A stretch of 64,000 bases of DNA from assembly GCA_050294475.1 (NCBI GenBank), contig JBNKOE010000021.1, forward strand, positions 248,001 through 312,000. The letters are read 5' to 3'. Source of the DNA: Thalassobellus sp050294475 (GTDB lineage: Bacteria; Bacteroidota; Bacteroidia; Flavobacteriales; Flavobacteriaceae). Below the pieces are notes generated by a model. The model saw only the letters and a list, made by a program, of their open reading frames with translations, did no database searches and was not told the origin of the DNA. This document shows, one piece after another, positions 18,343 to 27,207 of this stretch; within the stretch, counting starts at the first letter, position 1; every line of letters begins with the position of its first letter. Made by a program: the position numbers and the translations under genes.

Positions 18343-18843
18343 ATGAAAAAGAAAATATTCATGTATTTGTTTGTGTTTTCAATATTGCTTGTATTGTTTC
18401 AATATGTCAATGCAAAAAGAGTGTTTGAGGATATGGATCGTAAATTAGAAGGTTACAAAAATCTATCAGAAAAGTATAAAGATTCTGTGCTAGTATTACA
18501 AAATCATATTGCAGATATCTCTTATTTTAGTTTAGAGAATAATGAAGATGCTATTAGTTATTTTGAAAATGATGGATATAATGTTGATGAGTTAATTCCT
18601 GTTATAAAAGATGCGCTTTACGAATTAAATACAGTAAAAGGTGAGCATCCTTTAATTCCATATGTATCAAGTGAAGGAAGAAAAATGTTGATTAATACAG
18701 TAAAATTATTAAATCACAAATGGCTTATAGCAAATTTTTCAGATGGTGAGTTTTGGGGAGAGGTTTTGTTGCGTTATTATGTTAATGAAGATAAAACGGT
18801 TGATTTTGAACTTTCTGAATCCTTCTTGTATCCTTTAGAATAA
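18343..18843 (+). CDS. Membrane-anchored or secreted hypothetical protein
   Basis: This 166-residue protein begins with a hydrophobic N-terminus (about residues 4-24, IFMYLFVFSILLVLFQYVNA) that is a signal peptide or anchor. A helical segment follows (FEDMDRKLEGYKNLSEKYKD, possible coiled coil), then a mixed domain containing SYFENDGYNVDELIPVIKDA and WLIANFSDGEFWGEVLLRYY. I do not recognise a family. It sits 12 bases after the MBL hydrolase and ends five bases from the convergent lipoprotein gene. Confidence 0.75.
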   Translation: MKKKIFMYLFVFSILLVLFQYVNAKRVFEDMDRKLEGYKNLSEKYKDSVLVLQNHIADISYFSLENNEDAISYFENDGYNVDELIPVIKDALYELNTVKGEHPLIPYVSSEGRKMLINTVKLLNHKWLIANFSDGEFWGEVLLRYYVNEDKTVDFELSESFLYPLE

Positions 18844-18848
18844 GTGTT

Positions 18849-19217
18849 TTACTTAATTTTATAGGCAACTCCTTTTTGTTTTTTAGTTTCACCAACATAT
18901 GAGTATTCATAGGTGTATGAAGAATCAGTAGTAGTGAGTATTTTAAGATGAATATCTTTTTGTTCAGCCATGTTTTTAGGCTTTATGGTTTTAAAAATAA
19001 CCTCACAATCATTTATCCATCGTAACTCTGAAGAGTCTACTTTAGAATTATAAACTTCTACTTGTATGTTATTGTCTCTTTTGAATTTAGATTTATATAG
19101 CTCACCATCAATTATCACTTCACTGTAGAATTCTCCAGTTTTAAAATTGCTGCAATTACGAGTGGTTTCGTAGCAACTTGTTAAAATAATCAGCGGTAGT
19201 AAGTATAGGAATCTCAT
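18849..19217 (-). CDS. Small lipoprotein of unknown function
   Basis: From the ATG at 19217 the product is 122 residues and begins MRFLYLLPLIILTSCYETTR, a lipoprotein signal peptide with the lipobox LTSC and modified Cys15. A longer frame reaches 19259 but would bury that signal sequence, so the shorter start is chosen. The mature part has the conserved-looking stretches SSELRWINDCEVIFKTIKPK and HLKILTTTDSSYTYEYSYVG. I recall similar flavobacterial proteins carrying misleading enzyme names; nothing here supports an enzyme. It is probably exported to the inner or outer membrane. Confidence 0.8.
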   Translation of the reverse strand: MRFLYLLPLIILTSCYETTRNCSNFKTGEFYSEVIIDGELYKSKFKRDNNIQVEVYNSKVDSSELRWINDCEVIFKTIKPKNMAEQKDIHLKILTTTDSSYTYEYSYVGETKKQKGVAYKIK

Positions 19218-19255
19218 ATGGTTTATTTGAACAACAAAATTACTAAAGAAAATTA

Positions 19256-19648
19256 TCAATTCTGAAAATTTTCAAAACTTCCGTCAGAATAAAATATAAT
19301 AACACGTTCTATTTTTTTAGAGTTATCTGTTTTCTGTTGTTCAGGCATCACTTCTTTATTAAATAAAGTAGGAGATAAGTTGTTCTTTTTAATTTCTGTA
19401 TTCTTTAGAGCAGGAAATGTACCCTTGCCATTTAATAGCCAGTACAATTCAACTTCAGGAAAAGTAGAAAGAATTTTTAAAATAAACTCTAAACTAGGTT
19501 TGTTTCTACCAGATAGAATATGAGAAATACTAGAACGTTGTACGCCTATTTTTTCGGCGAAAGAGGAAGCGGATTCGCTATAATAATCTATAACTTTTTG
19601 TAGTCTTTTTGTAAATTCTTCATTGTTTATCATTGTAAACTGTAACAA
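19256..19648 (-). CDS. XRE-family helix-turn-helix transcriptional regulator
   Basis: The protein has 130 residues. An HTH domain at about residues 8-62 contains SASSFAEKIGVQRSSISHIL (turn and recognition helix) and SGRNKPSLEFILKILSTFPE. The C-terminal part (FYSDGSFENFQN) is short, with no recognisable ligand domain. It is divergent from the M14 peptidase gene across a 276-base region with three TTAC-N4-GTAA-like sites. One of them overlaps its own putative -7 box, so autoregulation is likely but inferred. Confidence 0.85.
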   Translation of the reverse strand: MLQFTMINNEEFTKRLQKVIDYYSESASSFAEKIGVQRSSISHILSGRNKPSLEFILKILSTFPEVELYWLLNGKGTFPALKNTEIKKNNLSPTLFNKEVMPEQQKTDNSKKIERVIIFYSDGSFENFQN

Positions 19649-19660
19649 GTTATTGATGTT

Positions 19661-19672
19661 TTACAAATGTAA
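19661..19672. promoter_or_regulatory. Operator-like site 1, overlapping the XRE gene -7 box
   Basis: TTACAAATGTAA is an inverted repeat TTAC-N4-GTAA. Its minus-strand reading contains TACATTTG, a TAnnTTTG -7 box, 16 bases upstream of the regulator ATG at 19648. A protein bound here would occlude that promoter. Confidence 0.5.
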
Positions 19673-19874
19673 CAATATAATGTGAAATAGAGATAAAAAA
19701 CATTAAATAATGCGTATTGTGCGTAAATTTAAACTTTATATAACATATATTAATCTCTTGATATAAAGCTATTTAATTATTAAAAACAAATTTCTTGATA
19801 ATTTGAGTTATTTAGATGTCTAAAAACCTTTTTAAATGTATATTAGTGTAAACAAATAATCGCATTTTTATTGT

Positions 19875-19886
19875 TTACAAATGTAA
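19875..19886. promoter_or_regulatory. Operator-like site 2
   Basis: TTACAAATGTAA is identical to site 1. It lies just upstream of the putative M14 peptidase -7 box, at about the place where a -33 element would be expected. Confidence 0.45.
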
Positions 19887-19898
19887 AATAGTATTTGT

Positions 19899-19910
19899 TT
19901 ACATTTGTAT
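19899..19910. promoter_or_regulatory. Operator-like site 3, overlapping the M14 peptidase -7 box
   Basis: TTACATTTGTAT differs by one base from the reverse reading of sites 1 and 2. It contains TACATTTG (19900-19907), a TAnnTTTG box 18 bases before the ATG at 19925. The arrangement mirrors site 1 on the other strand. Confidence 0.5.
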
Positions 19911-19924
19911 CTTAATTTATTTTG

Positions 19925-21076
19925 ATGAAAGTAGAAGATATTAAACCACTTTTTTTAGCACATAAAGAAACTAGCCTAAAAGGGCGATATATAACTAATG
20001 ATGATATTAGTTCTTTGTTAAAAAACATAAGTGCAGATGTAGAAGTTGAGACTATTGGTAAATCTGTTTTAAATGACTCTATTTACGGATTAAAAATAGG
20101 AACAGGAGATAAGCGAATATTAATGTGGTCTCAAATGCATGGTAACGAATCTACCACAACTAAGGCGTTATTCGACTTGCTTAATACACTAATCGATAAA
20201 GAATCAAGTCTAGAATATATTTTAGATACTTGTACTTTATATATTATACCAATTTTAAATCCAGATGGAGCAAAAGCTTATACGCGTATAAATGCCAATA
20301 AAGTTGATTTAAATAGGGATGCTCAAGATTTGTCGCAACCAGAAAGTAAAGTGCTTAGAGATGTCTTTAAACGCTTTAAACCTCATTTTTGTTATAACTT
20401 ACATGGGCAACGAACTATATTTAGTGCAGGAACATCTAATAAACCTGCTACTGTTTCTTTTTTAGCACCTGCTCAAGATAAAGCTTGTACTATAACACCT
20501 AATAGAAAAATAGCTATGACTGTTATTAGCGTTATGAATCATGCTTTACAAAAGTTGATTCCTAATCAAGTAGGAGTTTATGATGATGCTTTTAATTTAA
20601 ATTGTGTTGGTGATACATTTCAAAATGAAAATGTACCTACTATTTTGTTTGAAGCAGGTCATTATTATAATGATTACAATAGAGAGCAAACACGTGAATA
20701 TATTTATGTGTCACTTTTAGAGTCTCTTGATTATATTTCTAAAAATTCAATTGACGGAAGTGATTATAAGTCATATTCTGAAATCCCAGAGAATGATAAA
20801 TGTTTTTATGATATTATTATTAGAAATGCGAAGAATGGGGAAGAAGGTGAAATTGTAGATATTGGTATTCTTTATCAAGAAAAACTAATAGATAAAGTTA
20901 TAGAATTTATTCCTAAAATTGAAAAAATTGAAAAATTAGACACCTATTTTGGACATAAAGAATTTGATGCTAATGGCTTAGAGGTGTTTGATGAGTATAA
21001 TTCTTTTGTGAAAGTGGGTAGCGAAAACGTTTTCGTAATATTGAATAATGAAAAAATCACATTATTGGTGAAATAA
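19925..21076 (+). CDS. M14-family zinc carboxypeptidase
   Basis: It is 383 residues from the ATG at 19925; a TTG directly upstream is not needed. Zinc ligands are His72 and Glu75 (QMHGNESTT) and His160 (YNLHGQR). Substrate-carboxylate residues lie in VDLNRDAQD (Arg131), and the catalytic Glu is Glu243 in LFEAGHYYND. There is no signal peptide, so it is likely cytosolic. The final 100 residues are a separate small domain. It could trim peptides or peptidoglycan fragments. The divergent XRE regulator and shared sites suggest controlled expression. Confidence 0.88.
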   Translation: MKVEDIKPLFLAHKETSLKGRYITNDDISSLLKNISADVEVETIGKSVLNDSIYGLKIGTGDKRILMWSQMHGNESTTTKALFDLLNTLIDKESSLEYILDTCTLYIIPILNPDGAKAYTRINANKVDLNRDAQDLSQPESKVLRDVFKRFKPHFCYNLHGQRTIFSAGTSNKPATVSFLAPAQDKACTITPNRKIAMTVISVMNHALQKLIPNQVGVYDDAFNLNCVGDTFQNENVPTILFEAGHYYNDYNREQTREYIYVSLLESLDYISKNSIDGSDYKSYSEIPENDKCFYDIIIRNAKNGEEGEIVDIGILYQEKLIDKVIEFIPKIEKIEKLDTYFGHKEFDANGLEVFDEYNSFVKVGSENVFVILNNEKITLLVK

Positions 21077-21114
21077 AACACAAGTTTAATATGGAATTAT
21101 TAGTAAAAATGTAT

Positions 21115-21122
21115 TAATTTTG
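21115..21122 (+). promoter_or_regulatory. Putative -7 box of the Lrp/AsnC gene
   Basis: TAATTTTG matches TAnnTTTG, 24 bases before the ATG at 21147. No clear TTG lies 17-23 bases upstream, so only the -7 half is supported. Confidence 0.4.
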
Positions 21123-21146
21123 CTTTATATTTAAGAATAGTTAATT

Positions 21147-21626
21147 ATGGGGAAAATTAAATTAGACGAAATTGATCATCAAATTCTTGACATGTTAATT
21201 GATAACACAAGAATTCCGTTTACAGACATCGCTAAGAAATTATTAATATCTGCAGGTACAGTTCATGTACGTGTTAAAAAAATGGAAGAAGCTGGAATTA
21301 TTAGAGGTTCTTCATTAACATTAGATTATAAAAAATTAGGCTATTCATTTATTGCTTATGTTGGTGTTTATTTAAATAACACATCTCAAACTAAGTTTGT
21401 TTTAGAGCGCATCAATGAAATACCTTTTGTAACCGTTGCACACATAACTACAGGCAAGTTTAATATTTTCTGTAAAATTAGAGCAAGAAGTACAGAACAC
21501 GCTAAAGAAATTATTTTCAAATTAGATGATATAGATGGCGTTTATAGAACAGAAACTATGATATCGCTTGAAGAAAGTATTAACGATAAAAAGCGTTTGA
21601 TGCATTCTATATTTAATGAAATGTAA
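21147..21626 (+). CDS. Lrp/AsnC-family transcriptional regulator
   Basis: This 159-residue protein has an N-terminal winged HTH (about 4-55, LDEIDHQILDMLIDNTR and LISAGTVHVRVKKMEEAGII). A C-terminal RAM ligand-binding/oligomerisation domain follows (about 65-145, ending TETMISLEES). Such proteins usually sense amino acids and wrap DNA as octamers. The gene is monocistronic, with its own -7-like box and a strong terminator, and stands just before the polysaccharide locus. Control of that locus is possible but unsupported. Confidence 0.92.
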   Translation: MGKIKLDEIDHQILDMLIDNTRIPFTDIAKKLLISAGTVHVRVKKMEEAGIIRGSSLTLDYKKLGYSFIAYVGVYLNNTSQTKFVLERINEIPFVTVAHITTGKFNIFCKIRARSTEHAKEIIFKLDDIDGVYRTETMISLEESINDKKRLMHSIFNEM

Positions 21627-21640
21627 TCGATTGATATAAA

Positions 21641-21682
21641 ATACATAAAAAAAGCCCTCAAATGAGGGCTTTTTTTATGTAT
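21641..21682. terminator. Very strong intrinsic terminator
   Basis: A perfect 20-bp stem joins 21641-21660 with 21663-21682 around a two-base AA apex. The core is AAAGCCCTCA/TGAGGGCTTT, flanked by A and T runs that would let it work on either strand. It separates the regulator gene from the polysaccharide locus. Confidence 0.93.
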
Positions 21683-21942
21683 TTAACTTGTTTTTTAATT
21701 GTTTGTTTAATAAAGTACAATAACATTTTATTTGAATTTTTTAACGTGAATTATAATTTGTAATAATGTTAATCATCTATATTTAGATAGGTTTTATCTA
21801 AATATCAAAAAAAAATGATACGCATATATCTTAAAGTATTACTTTTATTTCAAATATTAATTTTCAAGATATTATTATATTGAGTTAATGTTTATCCCTA
21901 AATTATTTTAAAATAATATTATACTACTTATAACAATCTTTT
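21683..21942. other. Intergenic leader of the polysaccharide locus
   Basis: These 260 bases lie between the terminator and the first MBOAT gene. I see no open frame of interest and no clean TAnnTTTG box. They contain the inverted repeat at 21779-21805. A promoter for the plus-strand block presumably lies here. Confidence 0.5.
21779..21805. repeat. 11-base inverted repeat upstream of the polysaccharide locus
   Basis: ATATTTAGATA (21779-21789) and TATCTAAATAT (21795-21805) are perfect inverted copies around GGTTT. An A run follows on the plus strand, so it does not look like a plus-strand terminator. It may be an operator or a leader hairpin about 140 bases before the first gene of the block. 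Confidence 0.45.
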
Positions 21943-23376
21943 ATGTTATTTAATTCAATTGAATTTTTTGTATTTCTACCAATAGTTTTTTTGTTATACT
22001 GGTTTGTAACCAATAAAAATTTAAAACGGCAAAATTTACTTATTGCCATTGCTAGTTATGTGTTTTATGGTTGGTGGGATTGGAGATTCTTATCATTAAT
22101 AGCTTTTAGTACATTAATTGATTATAGTATTGGAATATTGTTAAGTAAGTGGGAAAAAGATTCAGATAGAAAAATTTTATTATGGATTAGTATATGTGTA
22201 AACTTAGGTTTTCTAGGTTTTTTTAAGTATTATAATTTTTTTATAGAAAGTTTAGTAAGTTCCTTTAGTTTTTTCGGTAAAGAATTATCGGTTAGCTTAT
22301 TAAATATTATTCTGCCTGTAGGTATTAGTTTTTATACTTTTCAAACTTTAAGTTATACAATTGATGTTTATAAAAAGAAACTCGAACCTACAAAAGACTT
22401 TGTAGCATTTATAGCGTTTGTTAGTTTTTTTCCACAATTAGTTGCGGGGCCAATTGAGAGAGCAACAAATTTGCTTCCTCAATTTTATAAAAAACGAGAA
22501 TTTGTTTATAAAAATGCTGTTGATGGTTTGAGGCAAATGCTTTGGGGGTTATTTAAAAAAGTTGTTATTGCTGATAATTGTGCAAAGTATGCAAATATTA
22601 TTTTTAATAATTCTGATGATTATTCTGGTAGCACTCTATTTTTAGGGGCTTTTTTATTTTCTTTTCAAATTTATTGTGACTTTTCTGGATATTCGGATAT
22701 TGCTATTGGAACATCAAGATTATTTGGCTTTAATTTAATGAGGAATTTTGCCTTTCCTTACTTTTCAAGAGATATAGCAGAGTTTTGGAGAAGGTGGCAT
22801 ATTTCTTTATCTACATGGTTTAGAGATTATTTATATATACCATTAGGAGGAAGTAGAGGAGGTTTAAAAATGAAAATTAGAAATACTTTTATAATTTTTG
22901 TTGTAAGTGGTTTTTGGCATGGTGCAAATTGGACTTTTATTATTTGGGGAGCATTAAATGCAATATATTTTCTGCCATTAATGTTAGCTGGAAAAAATAG
23001 AATTAATACAGATACAATAGCACAAGGAAAAATCTTGCCAAGTATAAAAGAGTTTTTTCAGATGGTAATTACTTTTTCAATTACAGTAATTGCTTGGGTG
23101 TTTTTTAGGGCAGATAGTGTTAGTCATGCAATTTCATTTTTAAAAGAAATATTTAGTAAGACCTTGTTTTATAATTTCGAATTGTTTCCAACAACTACTT
23201 TATTGTTGTTATTGTTCTTTATTATTATTGAGTGGTTGGGTAGAACTGGTGAATATGCGATTCAAAAGATAGACTTCTTAAACAAACCACTTAGGTGGGG
23301 TTTTTATATTTTAATTATAGTTTTAATGTTTAGCTTCACAGGGGAGGAACAAGAATTTATATATTTTCAGTTTTAA
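21943..23376 (+). CDS. MBOAT-family O-acyltransferase (copy 1)
   Basis: The protein has 477 residues and about ten or more membrane helices. Conserved MBOAT/AlgI landmarks are SYVFYGWWDWRFLSLI (38-53), LPVGISFYTFQT (124-135), FPQLVAGPIERA (163-174), FWRRWHISLSTWFRDYLYIP (281-300) and the catalytic His326 in VSGFWHGANW. It ends EFIYFQF. Such enzymes pass acyl groups across the inner membrane to polysaccharides, usually with an SGNH partner, and one follows two bases downstream. It is closely similar to copy 3 at 49164-50597. The acyl group is probably acetyl but unproven. Confidence 0.93.
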   Translation: MLFNSIEFFVFLPIVFLLYWFVTNKNLKRQNLLIAIASYVFYGWWDWRFLSLIAFSTLIDYSIGILLSKWEKDSDRKILLWISICVNLGFLGFFKYYNFFIESLVSSFSFFGKELSVSLLNIILPVGISFYTFQTLSYTIDVYKKKLEPTKDFVAFIAFVSFFPQLVAGPIERATNLLPQFYKKREFVYKNAVDGLRQMLWGLFKKVVIADNCAKYANIIFNNSDDYSGSTLFLGAFLFSFQIYCDFSGYSDIAIGTSRLFGFNLMRNFAFPYFSRDIAEFWRRWHISLSTWFRDYLYIPLGGSRGGLKMKIRNTFIIFVVSGFWHGANWTFIIWGALNAIYFLPLMLAGKNRINTDTIAQGKILPSIKEFFQMVITFSITVIAWVFFRADSVSHAISFLKEIFSKTLFYNFELFPTTTLLLLLFFIIIEWLGRTGEYAIQKIDFLNKPLRWGFYILIIVLMFSFTGEEQEFIYFQF

Positions 23377-23378
23377 AT

Positions 23379-24311
23379 ATGAAAAAGTTTTTTAAAAATA
23401 TAATTTTATTGTTTTTGGCTTCAATAATTATTGGAGAAATAGTTGTTAGATTAACTCATGCTGTATCTGATATTCCTCAAAGGAGAATTGATGAATTTGG
23501 GATACAAAAATATATTCCAAATCAAGTAGGCTATTGGAAAGGAGGAGAGCATAAATGGAATGTTAATAAACTAGGATGGCCAGGTGAACTTCCTGAGAAT
23601 TATGATAAATTGTTTGTTATTATTGGAGACTCATACATTGAGAATTTTATGAATCCAAATGAATGCCATCAATCTGTGTTTTTAAAAAATCATATGAAAG
23701 GCTATAATTTTTTAGAAGCTGGTAGGTCTGGTGTTTCGTTGATTGAAGCTATGGAAATAGCTAAACAATTTGAAGCATTAAATCCAATGCAAAACTTAAT
23801 ATATGTTTATGATAATGATTTTTATGAGAGTATTGTTGAAATTAAACCCCTAGAAGATATTACACAATTAAGCTTAAAATCAAAAAGTTTAGTTTATGGT
23901 AAAATGAAATCTCCTTTCTTTAAAAAAGTACTTTATAACTGGAAACTATTGTATTACTTTTATAATAGGTTTCCAATGAACTCAATTAAAAAATCGAAAA
24001 AAAAGGTAATAAATAAAAGTAATAATTCTAATAAATCATTAGTTGAAAATAAGGTATTTAAGCTTATAGATTATATTGTAGATAATTATTCAATAAAAGA
24101 CAAAGTTTTGGTTTTTCATCCAAATTCAAATGAAGAACTTATTAAAAAATGTAAAACCAGTGGATTTAAAGTGATTGTTTTAGATTCAAGTTTAGATAGT
24201 ACTTGGTCTTTTGATCATGATAGCCATTGGACATGCTATGGGCATAAACAAGCTGCAATGCAGGTTTACAAAGGTATTTTAAAAAATAATCTTATAGAGG
24301 AGTCTGAATAG
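23379..24311 (+). CDS. SGNH/AlgX-like membrane-anchored acyltransferase partner (copy 1)
   Basis: This 310-residue protein has an N-terminal anchor (about 5-26). A conserved lumenal start follows (DIPQRRIDEFGIQKYIPNQVG, about 31-51), then the nucleophile block GDSYIE (83-88, Ser85). The C-terminal Asp281-x-His283 lies in DSHWTCYGH. The Ser and DxHW pair is the signature of SGNH-type polysaccharide O-acetyltransferases such as AlgX and DltD relatives. It starts two bases after MBOAT copy 1, so the pair probably works together. It is paralogous to 32196-33137. Confidence 0.8.
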   Translation: MKKFFKNIILLFLASIIIGEIVVRLTHAVSDIPQRRIDEFGIQKYIPNQVGYWKGGEHKWNVNKLGWPGELPENYDKLFVIIGDSYIENFMNPNECHQSVFLKNHMKGYNFLEAGRSGVSLIEAMEIAKQFEALNPMQNLIYVYDNDFYESIVEIKPLEDITQLSLKSKSLVYGKMKSPFFKKVLYNWKLLYYFYNRFPMNSIKKSKKKVINKSNNSNKSLVENKVFKLIDYIVDNYSIKDKVLVFHPNSNEELIKKCKTSGFKVIVLDSSLDSTWSFDHDSHWTCYGHKQAAMQVYKGILKNNLIEESE

Positions 24312-24366
24312 TTTTTTAGTGCAAAGTTCTAAATAAGGTTAGATTGCAGTTAAAACAATAATTTTG

Positions 24367-25653
24367 ATGCTGCTGATTTTTTTTAAGATATTTGATTTTA
24401 AAAATACTAAAAAAGTAAAATATTTTTTATCTCACTTTTTAATGAATTTATTGAAAACAATTAATCATAATTTCACAAAAGATTTCTTTGAAAAAGGAAT
24501 GTTTATTAAATTCATTAGTGAAATTGAATATAAAATTAATAATCAAACTTATAATAATCCAAATGGCAAATTAAATAAAACTCTATTAAATGATATACAT
24601 TTAATAGAATTTGTTCCAGAATTTATTAAATTAACTTTAAATGATTCAAAGCCCTATTTATCTTTTTTTAAGTATAAATTTTTAAAAGGTTTTATGTGCA
24701 ATCTCTCTAGCACAAAAACAGTTGAAGATTATATGCTAACACAGTTTAGTAAAACAGAACGAAAGAAAGTCGTTACAAGATTAAAAAGGCTTGAAACATG
24801 TTTCGATATTGACTATAAAACTTACTATGGAAATATAACTAAAAAAGAGTATGATAAAATGATTGAAAAATTATATTCGATGATTGAGAGACGCTTTGCA
24901 CAAAAAGGAGAGACTCATGTTAATTTTAAAAATTGGGATTTTTATAAAGAGAATGCATATGAAATGATTCTTGATAAAAAAGCTTGTCTTTCAGTTATTA
25001 CAAGAGATAATGAACCAATATCAATAAGTTTAGATTATTTATTTGAAGATATTAGAGAGGGGTGTATGAGTTCTTATGAAATAGATTATTCTAAATTTGG
25101 GTTAGGTAATATAAATATATTAAAAAAGTTAGAATGGTGTATAGATAATGGATTTTCTAGATTAAACATGAGGTATGGAGATTATGCTTATAAACGTTAT
25201 TGGTGTAATGTAGTCTATGATTACGAATCTTATATTGTATATAAAAAAAGTTCGTTAAGTAAAACTATTAAGGCATTATTGATTAAAAAAACAAAAACCA
25301 TGTTCGCTTACATGGTTATGAATAAAGAACGTTTTGTTTTTCTTATCAGGTTAAGGAATTATTTTTTAAAAAAAGAAAAGCATAATAAACATTTTAATAT
25401 TAGTACAAATTATACTTTTACAGAATTACAAAGTCAAAATAATTTAAGCAATAAGAAGCGGGTAGTTATAGATATAAAAAATGATGAATATTCTTTTTTA
25501 AGAAAGTTAGTTTATGATTTTCAATATTTATATTCAGTTAATTATAAACACTTAAAAGTATATCAAATTAAAGAAAATAATATTGAAATTTTCTGTTTAG
25601 AAAGTGATTCTATTACTAAATATTTTTCTTTACGAAAGAACCTTGAAAATTAA
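24367..25653 (+). CDS. GNAT/BioF2-like (Acetyltransf_6-type) protein, copy 1
   Basis: From the ATG at 24367 it has 428 residues; an internal ATG at 24442 (MNLLKTINHNF) is also possible. The recognisable core is VEDYMLTQFSKTERKKVVTR, then the fold segment ACLSVITRDNEPISISLDYL and LNMRYGDYAYKRYWCNVVYD. It resembles the GNAT-fold domain seen in polysaccharide clusters and in FemAB-like aminoacyltransferases. Two paralogs lie at 30963-32141 and 33143-34384 and share the EDY, K-x-R-x(M/W)C and YDFxY landmarks. Acyl or aminoacyl transfer to a sugar is the likely role; the substrate is unknown. Confidence 0.75.
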   Translation: MLLIFFKIFDFKNTKKVKYFLSHFLMNLLKTINHNFTKDFFEKGMFIKFISEIEYKINNQTYNNPNGKLNKTLLNDIHLIEFVPEFIKLTLNDSKPYLSFFKYKFLKGFMCNLSSTKTVEDYMLTQFSKTERKKVVTRLKRLETCFDIDYKTYYGNITKKEYDKMIEKLYSMIERRFAQKGETHVNFKNWDFYKENAYEMILDKKACLSVITRDNEPISISLDYLFEDIREGCMSSYEIDYSKFGLGNINILKKLEWCIDNGFSRLNMRYGDYAYKRYWCNVVYDYESYIVYKKSSLSKTIKALLIKKTKTMFAYMVMNKERFVFLIRLRNYFLKKEKHNKHFNISTNYTFTELQSQNNLSNKKRVVIDIKNDEYSFLRKLVYDFQYLYSVNYKHLKVYQIKENNIEIFCLESDSITKYFSLRKNLEN

Positions 25654-25684
25654 TGATACTCTAATTTATAATTGTTATTAAAAA

Positions 25685-27136
25685 ATGATATTTAATTCTT
25701 TAGAGTTTTTTATTTTTCTTCCTATAATATTTCTTCTCTATTGGTTTGTGTTTACAAAGCATTTAAAAGCTCAAAATATACTTATTTTAATTGCCAGTTA
25801 TGTTTTTTATGGTTGGTGGGATTGGAGATTTTTATCATTAATACTATTAAGCACTGTGGTAGATTTTTTTGTAGCAAATAGAATTTATTCTATACAAATA
25901 CAATCAAAAAGGAAATTATGGTTATGGGTTAGTGTTATTTTTAATGTAGGTTTACTAGGTTTTTTTAAGTACTCAAATTTTTTTATTAATTCATGGGTTG
26001 ATATGGTTTCAATGTTTGGGTACACAATTAAAAGTACCTGGACTTTAAAAATTATTTTACCTGTAGGTATATCTTTCTATACCTTTCAAACCATGTCTTA
26101 TTCGTTTGATGTGTATTATAAAAAAATAAAGCCAACTAAAGATTTTCTATCGTTTGCAACATTTGTAAGTTTCTTTCCTCAGTTGGTAGCTGGTCCTATT
26201 GAACGAGCATCTAATTTGTTACATCAAATATTAAATAAGAGAATTTTTAGTTATAAACAATCTGTTGAAGGTTTAAAACTCATACTTTGGGGGTTATTTA
26301 AAAAAGTAGTTATAGCAGATTCTCTTGGATTAATTGTAGATGATATTTTTACAAATTATAGCACATATCCTGCTTCTACATTAGTTTTAGGGGTTGTATT
26401 TTTTAGTTTTCAAATATATGGCGATTTTAGTGGTTATTCTGATATAGCCATAGGTACAGCAAAGCTTTTTGGTATAGAGCTCATGTCGAATTTTAAATTC
26501 CCATATTTTTCAAGAAGTATTTCTGAGTTTTGGAGGCGATGGCACATATCTTTATCTACATGGTTTAGACATTATGTTTATATACCTTTGGGAGGCTCTT
26601 ACGGCAATAAGTATCAATCTATAAGAAACATTATTGTCGTTTTTTTAGTAAGCGGTTTTTGGCATGGTGCAAATTGGACTTTTATTTTTTGGGGTTCTCT
26701 TCATGCACTAGCATTTATTCCTGTATTCTTAGTTGGTAAAAACACAAAATATAAAAATACTATTGTTGGTCAATCTAAAATGTGTCCTTCTTTACTTGAG
26801 GTATTTCAAATTTTGAAAGTATTTATTTTAGTTACATTTTCATGGATTTTCTTTAGATCTGAATCTATTAATGATGCTTTTAATTTTATTACAAGAATAT
26901 TTAACGATTTTTCGTTTGAAATGTATTTGCATCCCAATGGGTATAGGATGATAGATTATTTTATTTTATTGGGCTTGTTTATTTTGTATGAATACCGAAT
27001 AAGAAAAGACGAAAGATCACCTTTTAAGTTTAAATCAAGAATAGTAAGATTTATCATTTATGTTTTTGTTGTATTCGGGTTGTTACTGTTTTATGATAGT
27101 AATATTGATAGGTCATTTATTTATTTTCAATTTTAA
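25685..27136 (+). CDS. MBOAT-family O-acyltransferase (copy 2, candidate DltB-like)
   Basis: It is 483 residues, polytopic, with the same landmarks as copy 1: SYVFYGWWDWRFLSL (38-52), FPQLVAGPIERAS (164-176), FWRRWHISLSTWFRHYVYIP (282-301) and His327 in SGFWHGANW. It ends SFIYFQF. Unlike copies 1 and 3 it has no SGNH gene after it. A GNAT-like gene, an adenylation enzyme and a carrier protein follow within 3 kb on the same strand. That context suggests it moves a carrier-bound acyl or aminoacyl group across the membrane, as DltB does. This is inference. Confidence 0.92.
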   Translation: MIFNSLEFFIFLPIIFLLYWFVFTKHLKAQNILILIASYVFYGWWDWRFLSLILLSTVVDFFVANRIYSIQIQSKRKLWLWVSVIFNVGLLGFFKYSNFFINSWVDMVSMFGYTIKSTWTLKIILPVGISFYTFQTMSYSFDVYYKKIKPTKDFLSFATFVSFFPQLVAGPIERASNLLHQILNKRIFSYKQSVEGLKLILWGLFKKVVIADSLGLIVDDIFTNYSTYPASTLVLGVVFFSFQIYGDFSGYSDIAIGTAKLFGIELMSNFKFPYFSRSISEFWRRWHISLSTWFRHYVYIPLGGSYGNKYQSIRNIIVVFLVSGFWHGANWTFIFWGSLHALAFIPVFLVGKNTKYKNTIVGQSKMCPSLLEVFQILKVFILVTFSWIFFRSESINDAFNFITRIFNDFSFEMYLHPNGYRMIDYFILLGLFILYEYRIRKDERSPFKFKSRIVRFIIYVFVVFGLLLFYDSNIDRSFIYFQF

Positions 27137-27207
27137 ATTCTTGTATAGTTTAATAAAATTATAAATTTACACAGCTATTTAATTTAATAGTATTAATTCT
27201 AAATTTA

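Noticed and set aside
23379..25653. Phage, transposon or defence system cargo
   Set aside because: No transposase, integrase, tRNA-linked repeats, nuclease or defence helicase was seen anywhere in the window.
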